From assembly GCF_020520425.1 (NCBI RefSeq), contig NC_079487.1, positions 134,934,385 to 134,998,384 of the forward strand: DNA of 64,000 nucleotides, read 5' to 3'. The DNA is from Spinacia oleracea (taxonomy: Eukaryota > Streptophyta > Magnoliopsida > Caryophyllales > Amaranthaceae). The stretch's first letter is position 1. Every line of letters begins with the position of its first letter. The notes under the pieces were generated by a model that saw only the letters and a program-made list of their open reading frames with translations, did no database searches and had not been told where the DNA came from. The position numbers were made by a program, and so were the translations under genes. This document shows, piece by piece, positions 17,601 through 29,960 of this stretch.

Positions 17601-19179
17601 TATTGAGTATAGAAATTTATGAAGTAAAACACATAATTGGAGATGGAATTGTAATACAATGGAATTTTTCTTGCAAAATTACACGCAAAATCATTACCAT
17701 CATTTATCTTTTTCTACCTAAAAGACAGTTTAGTTATTGCAAGAACAAAAATCTATGCATATAGATGAAGTAACTAACATTAGTACTCGACATGTCAAAA
17801 CAGGCCTTATGGAAGTATTTGATTTAACCAACTTTAAAGAAGAATCACAGACTGACTACCTTCAAACGATTTGAGAGATCTTTGAACCCTTGTACAAGTT
17901 GAGGCCATAAGCGCTCCCGATTTGTACTGTCCATGCCCTCAAGTTTTCCCATCGCCTCAGCCCACATTATCTACCGCCACCGAGAGATCACAACCTCAAA
18001 GTTACATTCTGTGCTCCAATAGAAAGCATATACTAAAAGAAAAAAGATACATCCCGCTATAAATATTAAACCACGTAACATATTGAAGAACTTACATCTG
18101 ATACCCCAGGTGGCTTAACCTTTAATTGCGGATCCATCACACTGAATAGCAAATGCTGAAACACCAACAAGAACATTTACCATTGCCATGTCAAAGCAAA
18201 AAAAGATATGTATGTGCACAAAAGATTATTGTTTATGTAACAAAGGCAATAGACAACCATGGTTTGATATACATATTGGTAACATGGTATATGGGTACAT
18301 CTTTTGATATTTTCAATTTCAATACATCAGTATATAATGTCAGCACTCATTCAAATATGTGAAAGTTTGATAAATCCCTCTTTTTAAGCAACTCAAGCTC
18401 ACACTAAATGTTTTCCTGTACATTCCAGCCTCAATTGGATACCTAAATACGACAACATTACATTCCTTGATAATACTGGATGTAACACAAAATAAAGGCA
18501 GCACGTAATAAGGATTTTCTCCATCTGCAGATCAAAATTTAAAGCAATTTCATATGGAGTTTTTTTGGCGGGAAACTAACCTTAAATGCATACTTCGTAT
18601 TTCCAGGTTCGTCCTTGTAAGCATCAACAATAGTCTAAATGATAAAAAAAAAAAACAATCAAAATTATAAACTTAGAAATCAAATTAATCACAAACTAAA
18701 TACAAAACAATTAAGAAAATCGAAAAATTAGGGTTTCAAAATGCTATAAATTGCTATCAAAGAAGTAGGGAGACCTGAATGTCACGCTCGGCAAGGGAAA
18801 AAGGTAATGGAGCGACAGGAGCCATTTGAGTGGTGAGCTGCTGAACACCGGAAAGATTGAACGGCGTCATTTGCTGCGGCTGTTGTTGCTGTTGCTGTTG
18901 TTGAAGTGGAGATTGAAACAAAGTCGAATTGAAGCCGAATCCGGTACTCGGCTGCTGCGAAAACGGCGTCGTTTGCTGCTGCTGCTGAGTATTCTGTGCG
19001 AAAGGAGAGGGAGTATTGAAGATAGAAGATCCGAGAAAAGGCGATGATGGAGTGCCGAAACCTGGCGTCGACGGAGCCGCTCCGAAAGCTGGGGTTGTCG
19101 AGGGAGTTCCGAACGCCGAGGTTGACGACGGTGTTCCGAACGACGGAGTTCCGAAGCCGGAATTAGATGCTCCGAACAT
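12194..19179 (-). CDS. NUP54: Nucleoporin NUP54 (FG-repeat nuclear pore protein)
   Basis: Component of the central channel complex of the nuclear pore (NUP62-NUP58-NUP54). Exons on the minus strand: 19179-18775, 18634-18581, 18155-18096, 17970-17860, 14533-14468, 14361-14275, 13959-13858, 13773-13624, 12310-12194. They sum to 1152 nt (383 residues), close to plant NUP54. Residues 1 to ~75 hold repeated FGTP/FGA units, ~65-110 are Gln-rich, and the C-terminal half is the helical coiled-coil domain (LQDEVIVADAERLR, RVMRIVEALEGKG, GSTKIQERSL, VLQQQTDAIARLGNVLKRD). All junctions keep phase 0. The 3.3-kb intron 14534-17859 contains a G30 run, a fresh tandem duplication and a nested MITE/Helitron. 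Intron 12311-13623 contains a small hAT MITE and otherwise nothing I can name. Confidence 0.95.
12445..12600. mobile_element. Small hAT-type MITE (156 bp) in a NUP54 intron
   Basis: Inverted ends TAGAGCTATCAAAAGC / TAGGGCTGTCAAATCGGG. The 8-bp flanks GTTTTAAT (12437-12444) and GTTATAAT (12601-12608) match at 7 of 8 positions. Confidence 0.65.
14610..14639. repeat. Poly-G run (about 30 bp) in a NUP54 intron
   Basis: A homopolymer G tract, transcribed as C in the NUP54 pre-mRNA. The length should be treated as approximate in any assembly. Confidence 0.95.
15044..15405. repeat. Near-identical 165-bp tandem duplication in a NUP54 intron
   Basis: 15044-15208 and 15241-15405 read the same, from CCTTTCTAAGTAAGC to GGAAGTCTTTTCCA, with a 32-bp spacer that itself repeats CATCAGCGAAGGAT words. 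No differences were noticed by eye, so the duplication is recent or is an assembly artefact. Confidence 0.9.
15765..16460. mobile_element. Stowaway-like MITE split by a Helitron-like insertion
   Basis: The left end CTCCTTCTGTTTTTTAATAA and the right end, whose complement reads CTACCCTCACCATTTTTAAT, are imperfect inverted repeats with TA flanks (15763-15764, 16461-16462). Without the inserted 15863-16220 the element is about 340 bp. Confidence 0.55.
15863..16220 (+). mobile_element. Non-autonomous Helitron-like element (358 bp)
   Basis: The 5' end CTATACTATATATTAAAAGG and the 3' end, a GC-rich CCGG..CCGG segment (16189-16208) followed by CTAG (16217-16220), match plant Helitron termini. The insertion lies between A and T. 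The expected 5' TC reads CC. It carries a tRNA-like stretch on the minus strand (15990-16055; A-box TAGCATAGTGG, B-box GAGTTCGAATC), perhaps an older SINE remnant. Confidence 0.5.
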
Positions 19180-19401
19180 TTTGGCGGAGATTAGAGAGAG
19201 GGGAGAAGAGAGTGGAAATTTGGGAAATGACTTTTGGGGGTTTTGGGGAAGAAGGGTTTTCCTGATTTTGGAGGGGAGTTTTGTTTGAGTAATGTCTTAT
19301 TTTCAGAAATATTTTCAATTGAGTAAACTTTTTCCGAGCATTGACTTTGTTTTCGGCCAATTTTCCAACTTTCCTTACTAAATTGCGTATTTATCTATAT
19401 A

Positions 19402-20010
19402 CTCCCTCTACACTTACTTTTTCCGGCCGTATTTATTCACAACTTCTTACTTATAATGGGAAATATTGTATACCAGAGTAAAAGTTGACTAAAAATGCTT
19501 AAAAGTTACATTTATATATGTAAAAGTTATCTATTTTTTAATGATAAATTTTTTCATTTGAATAAAAATTATTTCTTCAAAATCACTAATAATGTATAAA
19601 TTAATCATTTAACCATTTAAAATGTTTATCTATCAACTTTTTAATTTTATAATATAAAAGTTACAGAAAAATAGGTTAAAGTTACAAAAAACTGCATAAA
19701 AGTTATCTTGGTGTACAATAAATTTATTGTACACCTCGTGCGCGCAAGACCTTTTGGTATTTATTTAAGAGATACTCTGTAATTTATCAACACCACCCTC
19801 TAATTAATTTATCAACACCACCCTCTAATTAATACTCGTAATCTATTTACAACCCATCCACACCCTCCATCCCCTAAAATGACATGGTACCCACTTATTT
19901 TACTTATTAAATATACTCAACCCCACTTGTTTTATTACTTTATTTCATTCAATTGTTTTTCTTAATACCCGTGCCCGACCAAGTGTATCTCTTAAATAAA
20001 TACGGAGGGG
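19402..20010. mobile_element. Stowaway-like MITE interrupted by a MULE-type MITE
   Basis: Left end CTCCCTCTACACTTAC; right end, complement CCCCTCCGTATTTATTT; TA on both sides (19400-19401, 20011-20012). Without the inner element and one target copy it is about 280 bp. Confidence 0.65.
19438..19756. mobile_element. MULE-type MITE family A, copy 1 (319 bp)
   Basis: Flanked by the perfect 9-bp direct repeat GTATTTATT (19429-19437, 19757-19765), which is diagnostic for Mutator-like elements. The ends carry GGTGTACAATAAATTTATTG-type inverted sequence and the right end closes with GCAAGACCTTTTG. The related copies are 28933-29237 and 61275-62614. Confidence 0.8.
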
Positions 20011-20210
20011 TATAACTTTGATCGTAATTATCTCTAAATATTTATCTCAAAAAAAAATTAACTCTAACCAAAATTATAAAATTTATTATTACAAAATCAT
20101 ATGGAGTATAATGAAAGAACGATTTCCCTACAAATAGCTAAATCGTAAACTAATTCCCAATTTGCATTGGGTTTAAAAACTAATTCTCATGGTACCGTCC
20201 ATGGAGAATC

Positions 20211-20510
20211 GGGTAAGAACTTTGTATGATTTTTAAAAAAAAATCAACATAAAACCGCTAAAGGTATTAGCGGTTCATATATTAGACCCGCTAACACCAA
20301 TAGCGGTTTATATTAAAGAACCGCTACCACTGTTAGCGGTTCATATTACGTATTTGGTACCGGTTTAACATAGAGAACCGCTACCACTGTTAGTTGTTCT
20401 TTAGAATAAACTGCTACCACAGTTAGTGGTTCTAATATATGAACCGCTAATACCGTTAGCGGTTTTACGTTGAATTTTTTTTTAAAAAATATATATACGA
20501 AACTCTTAAC
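20211..20510. mobile_element. Foldback-type MITE built of ACCGCTA..TAGCGGT hairpin units
   Basis: The outer arms of about 70 bp (20211-20282 and 20440-20510) are inverted complements. Between them about six short units of the form ACCGCTA-N6-TAGCGGT follow one another, each a small palindrome. No coding capacity and no clean target duplication were found. Confidence 0.7.
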
Positions 20511-20951
20511 CGCCAACGTTAGTACCTGAAGTCATGAATAATGACAAAATTAAAAGTGTTACAACTTTTAAACGGATGAAATGTAATTTTCTTGTTGAAA
20601 GGATCAAGTAGCAATATCGGGAACCTAAACATCAACGTCTAATTATTATTTTGTTAAATCAAAACTAAAAAAAAAGGACGTATTTTGCGATTGCGAGTAA
20701 CAAAGCCTGGCTTTTGTGACACCTTAGTCAGGGTTACTAAAACGATGAGCAAAGATGAGCACTTCTTAGTACGGGTCGGGGTAAGGGAAATTGCAATACG
20801 TTGTATAGAATTTGTATCAGATTAGCTTATTTACACCATAACATTAAAAAACACACGAAATCTATAACTGATCCAAAGCAAAGATCGAAAGGGTTAAGTC
20901 ATAATACATGATACACACATTGATTACATCGAACATTCAGACGTTAATCAA

Positions 20952-21283
20952 GAACACTGAAGATACAAACTTGAAAGCAACTAGTACAAGAGTACAAACA
21001 AGTACGATGAGATAAGTGATAAAGATTAAGGCTGGCAATCTCTAACCCGACTCGAACCTGACCTGAAGTTACTAAAAGAAACCCAAACCCGATCTGAACA
21101 GAACCCGAATGAACACTGAAGATACACCGAAGCTACAAACCTGAAACAACTAGTACAAGTGTACAACAAGTACGATGAGACAAGTGATAAAGATGAGGGC
21201 TGACAATCCCTGACCCGACTCGAATCTGACCTGAAATTACTATAAAGAAAAAACTAAACCCGATCTGAACAGATCCCGAATGA
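20952..21283. repeat. Tandem duplication (about 160-170 bp, two units)
   Basis: Unit 1 is 20952-21110 and unit 2 is 21111-21283. Both run from GAACACTGAAGATAC through AACTAGTACAAG and CCCGACTCGAA to CCCGAATGA. Unit 2 has a short insertion and several substitutions, so it is older than the 15044 duplication. It duplicates the left end of the hAT-like repeat. Confidence 0.8.
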
Positions 21284-21412
21284 CCTAAAATCGACCCGAT
21301 TTGACCCATTCTCATATTTTGTACTAATATAATATTTCTGATATTTTTGACACACCGAAATCGACCCCAAACCAAACCCGAACTTGACCCATTTATCCGA
21401 ATTGACACCCTA
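21027..21412. mobile_element. hAT-like GC/CCGA-rich repeat in the kelch 3' flank
   Basis: The ends TAAGGCTGGCAATC (21027) and, complemented, TAGGGTGTCAATTCGG (21412) resemble other short hAT repeats of the window. CCCGA words recur throughout. No target duplication was found, possibly because of the tandem duplication. Confidence 0.4.
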
Positions 21413-21465
21413 CTGCGACAAAGAAAAACATGCTAAGCAGGAAATGGCAAACTCCTACGTACCCG

Positions 21466-23483
21466 TCAAGCCTTCATAGTCACGCTATACAAGCACGAGC
21501 CGGAGGGCTTGATATCAGTGGTCTTCCACTCCGACCCCGGGGCTGCCTCGGGATCATACAATAGTGTCTTATACCCCGGCTCATCCTTAAGCGAGAACAG
21601 CAAAAGCTTACCATCAAGTATACCAAATCTAAACCCGATACTCAAACTCCCAGTTACCGGAACCGGAACCATCTTCCACGAACCGTCTTCAGGGTTAAAT
21701 ATAGCTAACTTCCTTTGATTCTTCCATTCGATACAAAACAGCTTTTCTCCTACCACAGCATGAGCAGTAACCATAACACACCCGTTCTTCATCTCGCACC
21801 AAGTTTGGTTATCTGGGTCGTACACATCGACAAACTTTGAGTGTCCGATAGTGAAGCTCGACCTCCCACCCATAACGTACAGCTTCCCCTCAAACGCGCA
21901 GGCGAAACAACCCCACCTTGGGCGGCGAAGGGACTCTATCAAAGTCCACTTGTCAGTATCAGGATTGTACACCTCAGCACTGCACAGAGACTCGCCGTCT
22001 GCTCCATAGCCTCCCACGGCATAGATCATCCCGCCAACTTCAGCACACGCAAAATCATAACGTGCGACGTTCATATCTGACAGCTTGCTCCAGCTGAAAT
22101 TATGAACATCACAAAGGGTTATCGACTAAGGGTTTCCCTGAACTTAACACAATTCTAGGAATAGGTAAAGAATAAGCATCAAGCGCATAAAATATCACAC
22201 AACATCAATTTAACACATTTCTAGGAAGAGAAAGAGACATGAAGCACATACAAAGTATTTCCTGAGAGAAAAAAAAAAAAAAAGAAAAAAAGAAAGAAAA
22301 GAGCTAAACCCTCTATGCTCCTAACAGTGACATTGACATTCCATTTCTACAAATGATGATCTAATTAAGCCCATTTACATAAAAAGAGTGAGGAATATTA
22401 CTAATTGAAAGCACTCAAGATGGCACAATGTTGTACTTGTACATTCCATTGCATAATACACAATGTTGTACTTGTACATTCCATGGCATAATAGCTATTA
22501 GCTAGTATGGAGTAGTTATTTACGCACCACTGGCAAACTCGTATGAGTATAACCTGACACCTAATGGCCCGTTCGGTATCATTTTTTGTTTCCAATTTTC
22601 TTTTTCTACAAAACTGAAAACCAAATATGAAAACCACAAAAAGTAGTTTCCAGTTTTTTGCCAACATGATTACTATAGGTATGCCTGTTTTTTGGTTCAT
22701 GATTCAATCTAAATCATTTGACTTTCAAAACCAAAAACAGGGAACTGGCAGTTATGCAGAACGAGCCCTAACCTATCTGGATTAGTAAAAGAGATTTTTT
22801 TTCCCAGACACTTGCAAACTACATTTTCTGCAGTAGTAGTGAAAACTAGTGACAGCAGACTTTTTATAGCACAAATACTAATCAGCTTTGAACAAAGGGA
22901 CATGCTCAAACCATCAATTAACCAAAGCCACAAAAGAAAGATTAGCAAGTATCACATATTCGCAACCATAGACGTACCTATTGAGAGATGAATCATATTG
23001 GTAAACATCAGCTGTGGGAGATGACGCCCCTTCACAGACTGTACAACCAGCCATTACTAACAGCTTCCCGTGAAGAGCCACGACACCAAATGCCATCTTA
23101 AATTCACCAGGCATGGGTGGAAGAACCCGGTTCTTCTTACCGAAACAATCCAATACTTCCCACTGGTTCTCATTTCCCTCGTTGTCAATGGACAACAAAT
23201 AGAGCCATTCCTCAAGCAATCCAACTTGCTTTCTTATGGTATTGAACTCTTTACTTCGAATGAATGACCTCCATTGATTTGACACCGCACCCATTGAAGG
23301 GAAGGAAGTTCGAGGGACAAGCGCAAGGCATAGCTTCGCCACATCATCAGGTAGCCCCGGCAAAATAGGGACATAGCAATCATCTACAGCTCGAGACCTT
23401 GTCCCACGAGCGTCTTTGGAGTGATTTCCAAAACACATGTTTGATTTTGTTAACCTTTTCTTTTCACTAACAAAACCAGGCAT
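21466..23483 (-). CDS. F-box/kelch-repeat protein (At1g67480-like)
   Basis: Probable substrate adaptor of an SCF ubiquitin ligase. Two coding exons, 23483-22978 and 22093-21466, joined at AATAG|GTACGT..TTTCAG|C, give 1134 nt (377 residues). The F-box lies at ~45-85 (LPGLPDDVAKLCLALVPR...). Kelch repeats follow, with blade motifs such as GKLLVMAG, YAVGGYGADG, KLYVMGG and the WSKL and WGCFACAF segments. The start MPGFVSEKK matches the N-terminus I recall for the Arabidopsis homologue; an in-frame ATG 33 bp upstream is less likely. The single coding intron contains a PIF/Harbinger MITE. The length is normal and no damage is seen. Confidence 0.93.
22565..22768. mobile_element. PIF/Harbinger-type MITE (204 bp) in the kelch intron
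   Basis: Ends TGGCCCGTTCGGTAT and, complemented, GGGCTCGTTCTGCAT, with 3-bp TAA target duplications at 22562-22564 and 22769-22771. Confidence 0.65.
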
Positions 23484-25600
23484 CTTCCAAAATGACCGGT
23501 TAATCGGCCCTATCACTCAAAATCTAAGACCAGAATAAACTAAAACTATCAACAACAGCAGCTAAAGAAACTCGTGATACCCGTCACATATAGGGATTTT
23601 ACGCGACCAATGAATGAAAGAAGTAGCAGAAGAAATCAAAAGGAGTTTATGTACAGAAGACTTTCTATGTTTTGTCCAACCAAGGTCATTGGCCATGCCA
23701 GAAGTTTCACTTTTAAGATCTTCTGTTACTGTTCTGTTGAGATTAAAGCCACCGCTAATTGTTGCTGAGTTGTTTCTCCCCCCACACATTGCCCGATTAC
23801 CTATCATATGTTACAATTACAATCAGATCAATAACAGTTCGGGAAAAAGAATAGCATGCTGCAAATAAAAGTGATCATTTTTACTGTACTATAAATCCTT
23901 GATACAAATAGTGCAGACTGCAGAAGCTAAATAAAAGACTAGAAGGCAGGGGGTCAAATGAGTTAATGAGTCATAAGCAATGAATCAGAGCAAGTAATAC
24001 CAGTCAAGGCCATAGAACATAGCCAGAATTATCCTGCGGCGACTTCCATTATGTGGGAAGATCAACTGTAAAGAATCATACAGGGTCAAAATTGACAAGT
24101 TAACCAATTAAGATTTAACCAGCAATGAGCAAGACATGGATATTTCACGAAAAAACTCTATTCGAGTTCAGATAAGATCAGGTCAAATAAGTTGAATAGA
24201 ACGCACCCTAACAGAAGGTAAAATGTCATAGTAAATCTTCATGAGCAAGAGGTAATTAGAATCAAGTAAGAACACTAATGACATTTCTCCCTTTGTAAAT
24301 GTTAGGAGATCCTAGAATCATTCTTCAAAGATTTCAAATTAAGGCCTCTTTATAAGAGTCATGGTTCTTCTCTTCTTCCCATTGAACTATATAAGGCTAT
24401 AGTGTTGGACAGTTGAAATTTCACAATTTCCAAATGAAAACAATTACTAACATATAGTAACGTGCATAATGTGTATGTCAATTAGCTTAGTTAATAAAGT
24501 TTAGAGGCACCAACGCAAAACTCATGGATTGAATCTCGTCTACATCATTGGATGAAAAGGTAGTGGTGTTGTGGTCCTTGTGGTAGGTAGATTCAAAGCA
24601 AGAAAGTGAATAAACTAGCACATGGGGCAGTAAAGCATATTATAAGCAAAGATCTCAAGTGATATTCTAAAGTTACTAACCTTCCTAGCAACCACCTACC
24701 CCACTAACAGACATTTGAAAGAACCATACAAATCACAATTCTAATAACCAATTAATCAGTACATTGAAGATTTCTTCTTTTGGAATTGTAATATAAATAT
24801 ATAATAATTAAATTGAGATCCTTCCCTTTCTTTTTCTCTTTGTTTAACATAGAAAATCTGAAAATGTCCTGGCTTTTAGAAAGGGCAATCTAAATTATTC
24901 AAGGAAATTAGATCTGGGTGTATATTTAGACATCAAAATCATCAAACTAATTGCCCAAATGAGGCATTATATCATGATCCCATCAAAGAAATCATGAAAA
25001 GTATTATTGGATTCATACTTAAGGAATGAAGAAAATCATCAATGTATACTTAGACCTCAAAATTATCAAACTAATTGCCCGAATGAGGCATTATATCATG
25101 ATCCCATCAAACAAACCATGAAAAGTATGATTGGATTCATAATTAAGGGATGAAGAAAATCAGCAGGTCAATCAAGAAACAGTGGCAATTTGCACATTGG
25201 ATAAATTAGAACAAGAAAGTATAGTAATATGAATCAAGTGTGTACATGAGTATATGACTCCACCAAATAAGCAAACTCTACAAGTAGCAAATAAAAAAAG
25301 ATACAAACTTGCAATCAATGGCAATGGTTATTCAAACAATAGTTTCAACAGAAAATTAAGACACCCCAAAATGGCAAAACCCCATCAAAATAAATACAGA
25401 ATATAATTAGAAAAAATGAATAAAAACTATAAAAATTCAAAAATTAAACTAAAGGGGAGAAGAAAATATACCTGAAAATAATGGTAGGGTAGAGAAAGTG
25501 AGATAAATTTCCAGTGATTGATTTTTTTTTGAGGATAGGATAGATTGTGAAGGAAATGGGAATGTAAAGAAGAGATATGGAGTATGAATTTATAGAACCT
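23484..25600 (-). other. Probable leader region and leader intron of the kelch gene
   Basis: A donor-like CAG|GTATATTTTC on the minus strand at about 25473 suggests a long leader intron ending close to the ATG; the acceptor was not fixed. Inside lie a 124-bp tandem duplication (24917-25164) and a weak tRNA-like stretch (24483-24545, B-box-like GGATTGAATCTC). Leader-intron status is inference. Confidence 0.35.
24917..25164. repeat. 124-bp tandem duplication upstream of the kelch gene
   Basis: 24917-25040 and 25041-25164 share CAAACTAATTGCCC, GAGGCATTATATCATGATCC and the following sequence with roughly ten differences. Confidence 0.85.
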
Positions 25601-28385
25601 CGAAAAAAGGAGTGGGGAATTATTTTAATTTTAGGAAAATGAAAAATAAAAATTAAAGAAAAGAGAGTGGGGCAGACATGGAAAAAAACTGGAAGAAGAT
25701 AAAGTTTTGACATGGTCGATCGACACGTCAGGATGAGCAAGGACTATGAAGGAGGAGTAAGATTCTCGAGTCACATTACAGTGGACATTTTACGGTTTTG
25801 GTGGGAGAGATAGATGAGAATAAGATTGAGGGATGATGATTTTATGATATAGGTCATATTTTTATCTTATTACTTCTCGTTTTTAATAAGGGATTTAGGT
25901 GTTCTTTTTTGAAATAATAATAATTCATGGTCAATGTAATGAGGTATAAATAATGTTAATCATTAATGTTAATCATGAATGATCTGAGCGGCTCGTTTTT
26001 TAGGTAAAAGTATTAGAACGGTCTGATTTGACTCCTATCACTTAGGCTTAGTATAGTCCTAAATTTAATCTGGTCGGAAAATGTGCGGGTTTAGGTAGCC
26101 CTAAAAACTCAAGTTCATACCGAAAAAATCCATGTTGGCTAGATAAGCTAGACCCAATTTTGCAAGCTAGCTTGGACATGTTTTTTTTTTTTTTTGTTAA
26201 AGCATGACCTGAATTTAGATCACCTTAACTCTTGGAAATAGGATGGGTTTGTATGGATAATTTCTTTAGTTGTGATGTCATCTTTTTCAAACAAGAACAT
26301 GCATTATTGCCTATTTGCCTGATACTTTGTAAATTTCATGTTCGCGATTCTTCATCCATGTAGAAATTACTTTATTGTTATATGAGACCCAAAAGACTTT
26401 GTAATAGTACTACTTGTCTTTTTATTGGTGGTAATATAATATAATTAACTTAATTCTAAAATATTGTGGAGGTGCATGGTATTGTGCTTTGTTTCCTTAC
26501 CGGGTGAGAATAGCTCCAATGAAATTGTTGATTTCTAGCTATATCATGTAAAGATCTTTTATGTAAATGTAGCAACAAAAATCATGGAGAAACGTTTGCA
26601 ATGTGTAAAGTAAGTGAGTCCTTATTTTATGTTTTTGGGTAAACTAGATCAGGTAATTGAAGAAAACGATTGAAAATAGTCAAACTCTAAAAATATCAAA
26701 TTAATCATAACTTTGGTCAGTTAAACTAAAAATTTAACTCTAGAAAGTAAAGAAGGAAAGGTATGGATCGAGATAAGAGGAGGAGATTGATGAATGACCA
26801 AATGGTTGTTTTAAATTGTCTAAAACATATAAACATGAAAACAAATCAATAACAAACGGATCTTTAAAACTTACTAGTAATTAATGGTGAAATACAACAA
26901 GGTCTACCTCATATGTTTATCCATTTTTCTTACCACATCAACTCATCAAGTTGTATAAATATAATTAAACTACAAAGTAGCAATCGTTTAATTTAATTTA
27001 CATGCATAGAATTATTTAACACATCACACCCATAATCTTGTTAATTTCATTGACAAAGATTTATGGTTTGAATATTATTATACAACTATATAGAAGTAGA
27101 CAGGAATGTTCCATGATCTATAAAATACAAATAAATAACCAAGGAATGGACAAATTCTAAGATCAATCCAAGTTGGAGTACTATTGAACTTAGCTTTAAT
27201 TTCAAACAATTGCATCATAAAATAATATTCCATCATATATCAAATTGATGTGAATGTTTTGTGATTGATCAAGCTAGGATCAAATTTCACCAACCAAATT
27301 TAAGAATTGCATCATGCCTCCATGAAAATCCTAACCACATACAAGATACAACTCATGTGGTATAACAAATTAAAGATAATAATTAACTAATTATTTAAGG
27401 ATACTGATTTATGCAGCCGTTATGATTGTAAACAAACATTTAATACAGAGTATATCTTCTATATTAGAATTAATTTAGAAATGTATGTCAAAATTACGAG
27501 TCGGCGAAATATGTTTGATACCCCATATTAGCTATTGTTTTACTTTTAGAATTGTATATATCATTTTTAATTTATTAATATAAAAAGTAAATTAAGATTT
27601 TTTATTAATTAATATAAGTGATCTTTCATTTTATTTTATTTTTGTTTTTGGAAAATGAAGGCCACACGAAGAAGTATCAAATGGGGCCCACTACTTCATG
27701 CCGTTCCACGTGTATGATTAATCATCTTGTCTGATAATCTGAGTCGTCTGATTTTCTTGTCGTGGGATCACCATCGGTTGGGTTCATTTTCAAGTTTTCA
27801 ATTATTTAAGTTCCAAAATCTTTGGACTTAATTATGGGAAAATGATCGATAAAATCTGAGGAAATAATCATGAATCAATTTTTTTGGCCAACACATAATA
27901 AGGAAGGAAGACATGTACTCCGTATTGAACTCAAGAAGTTCTACATATCCATAATCCATTTAAGGGAGTATATTTTATCGGGTCAGTCACAGGTCACAGT
28001 CCAAATCCCTGTTTTTACAAAATTACTATGTATTAGTTGTACAAACTAAAAAATAGACATATAAATATTGTGATATATTGATTGAATGAACTTATATTTA
28101 ACAGGAGGTTGAGATTTCAAACATGTAGTCCCTCGTATATTAGTTTAGGGGTTTTGAATTCGAACCATGTATTGCTTTAGTGGGTGGACAACATTTGTAC
28201 ATAATTTTATGAATGAACGTCGTGTTTGTAAGATTCTTTTTTATTTTTATTTTGAAAGGATAGTGTGTAAGTAATTTAATTTGAAGTTGCAAGTTCAAGT
28301 GTTCTTCTTCTACTACTATATACTTCGTAAGTACGTTATGCTTTCGTCTGGCAATTTATTACCGAGTAGTTCGCAATTTAGAAGG

Positions 28386-28639
28386 TGGACCATGGTGCAC
28401 ATAGAGCATGGTGCACCTTAAGAACACTAGTATATAATGGAAAGAACATCTGGTTACGAGAAAAGAACATGAGTAATTTTTTTTATTTAGGTTTTTAATA
28501 AATAGTAAATTAATATATTATTTTTATAACAAAAAAGTGAAATATTATATCGCATGTTCTTTTATTGTAGTATCATGTTCTTTTGCTTATACACACGTGT
28601 TTTTATTGGTGCACCATGCTCTACGTACACCACGGTCCA
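28386..28639. mobile_element. Palindromic MITE (254 bp)
   Basis: Inverted ends of about 32 bp: TGGACCATGGTGCACATAGA on the left and, complemented, TGGACCGTGGTGTACGTAGA on the right, both continuing GCATGGTGCACC. The interior is AT-rich and repeats AGAACAT/ATGTTCTT. The superfamily is unclear. Confidence 0.75.
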
Positions 28640-28932
28640 TAGTCCACGGGTTTCCGAATAGTTTGTTTTTGTAAATTCTTTTTTGACATATGTGTGGCAT
28701 TAGTATATTACCTATTATGAATAAAAGTTTTAACCTGTATGCAAATAGAAATACATATTTGTTAGTTGTTTCTATACGAAATGACTTGATTATTCAAAAT
28801 AAAGGTATTTTTTCTTTAAAATGTCAAATTGCAATGTTTTGGCAAACAAAAAATCGTAGATACATCAACCTTTTTTTCCCATCGTTTTACCACATTATTA
28901 GCAAGTTAAGTGACACAAGCTAAGTGAATTCA

Positions 28933-29237
28933 CACATATATTCTTATTTAAAGGTGGTGTAAAATAAATATTATATATTAGAATAAAGTAAAATTAAAAT
29001 GTTTAAAAGTTATTTCAGTATAATGTGAAATTTATCTTTTTTTTATTGATAAAACAATTTTCTTTAATAAAAATTATCTTCTCAAAATCACTATATAATG
29101 TATAAAGATAACTACGTAATCCTTTAAACTGTTTATCCATTAAAAAAATTATATATATAATATAAAAGTTAAATAAAATATGTTAAAATTTTCCAAAAAT
29201 TGGATAAAAGTTAAGTTAGTACGTGCAAGGCCTTTTG
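28933..29237. mobile_element. MULE-type MITE family A, copy 2 (diverged)
   Basis: Shares with 19438-19756 the left end (TTCTTATTT...GGTGTA), the interior AAAATCACTATATAATGTATAAAG and the right end GCAAGGCCTTTTG. It is more diverged and its target duplication is not visible. Confidence 0.65.
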
Positions 29238-29766
29238 ATGTTTATTAAGGTATTATGTTAGTGTTCAAGTAGTTATCTAGCCTCACAGGAGTAATGTATT
29301 CCAAAGACATAGAATTGAACCAATCTAAGCCAACTAATTGATGACTAGATTCCTCTTCTTTGATAAGGCTTAAAGAATTTAATAAAATTCTATCATTCGT
29401 GTTGATTTGCCTACTAATTTAAAAAGATTAATTTGTACTTCGTAATACGTATATCACAATTATCTATTGTTTGATTATTTTTTAAAACAATTATCTATTG
29501 TACTTGTTCATCTAAGCTAGCAAGCCACTAAATTATCTAAAATACATATTTGATGACACAAAGGCATAAGTGATAGGAGCTTGTTGAGTGCTACTTTGAT
29601 CCGAGGTTGGAGAGGGGCATGTTGTGTTGTGTGAGCAAACACATCATAGGGGTATTTTCGTAAATTCACACCAACATCAAACAAATTAGGAATATGACAA
29701 AATGAATAGTACAACCGAAAAAGGACAAAATTAATAAATAAAAGAGAAGAGAATGACAGAAAAAGA

Positions 29767-29960
29767 GGAGAGAGAAAGTGACATGAAGTACCATTTCTCT
29801 TTTACAATGTACCATTCTTTAAAAAACAAGTACCATTTTCTTTTAAAATGTACCATTCTTTAAAAAACAAGTACCATTTTTTAACAAAACACCATTTGTT
29901 TTTTTACAAAATGTCATTCTTATTTAAAAAATACCATTTCATTTCATTTTTTGTACCATT
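29767..29960. repeat. ACCATT-rich short repeat array
   Basis: GTACCATT or ACCATT followed by T-rich words recurs about nine times; two adjacent ~47-bp units (TGTACCATTCTTTAAAAAAC) are nearly identical. Confidence 0.6.

Larger units (their letters stand above)
19180..21465. other. Intergenic between NUP54 and the kelch gene, transposon-filled
   Basis: NUP54 leader and promoter at about 19180-19400 (no clear TATA), then a nested MITE pair to 20010, a hairpin-unit MITE at 20211-20510, and about 440 bp with nothing recognised. A duplicated segment at 20952-21283 overlaps an hAT-like repeat in the 3' flank of the kelch gene. Confidence 0.5.
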
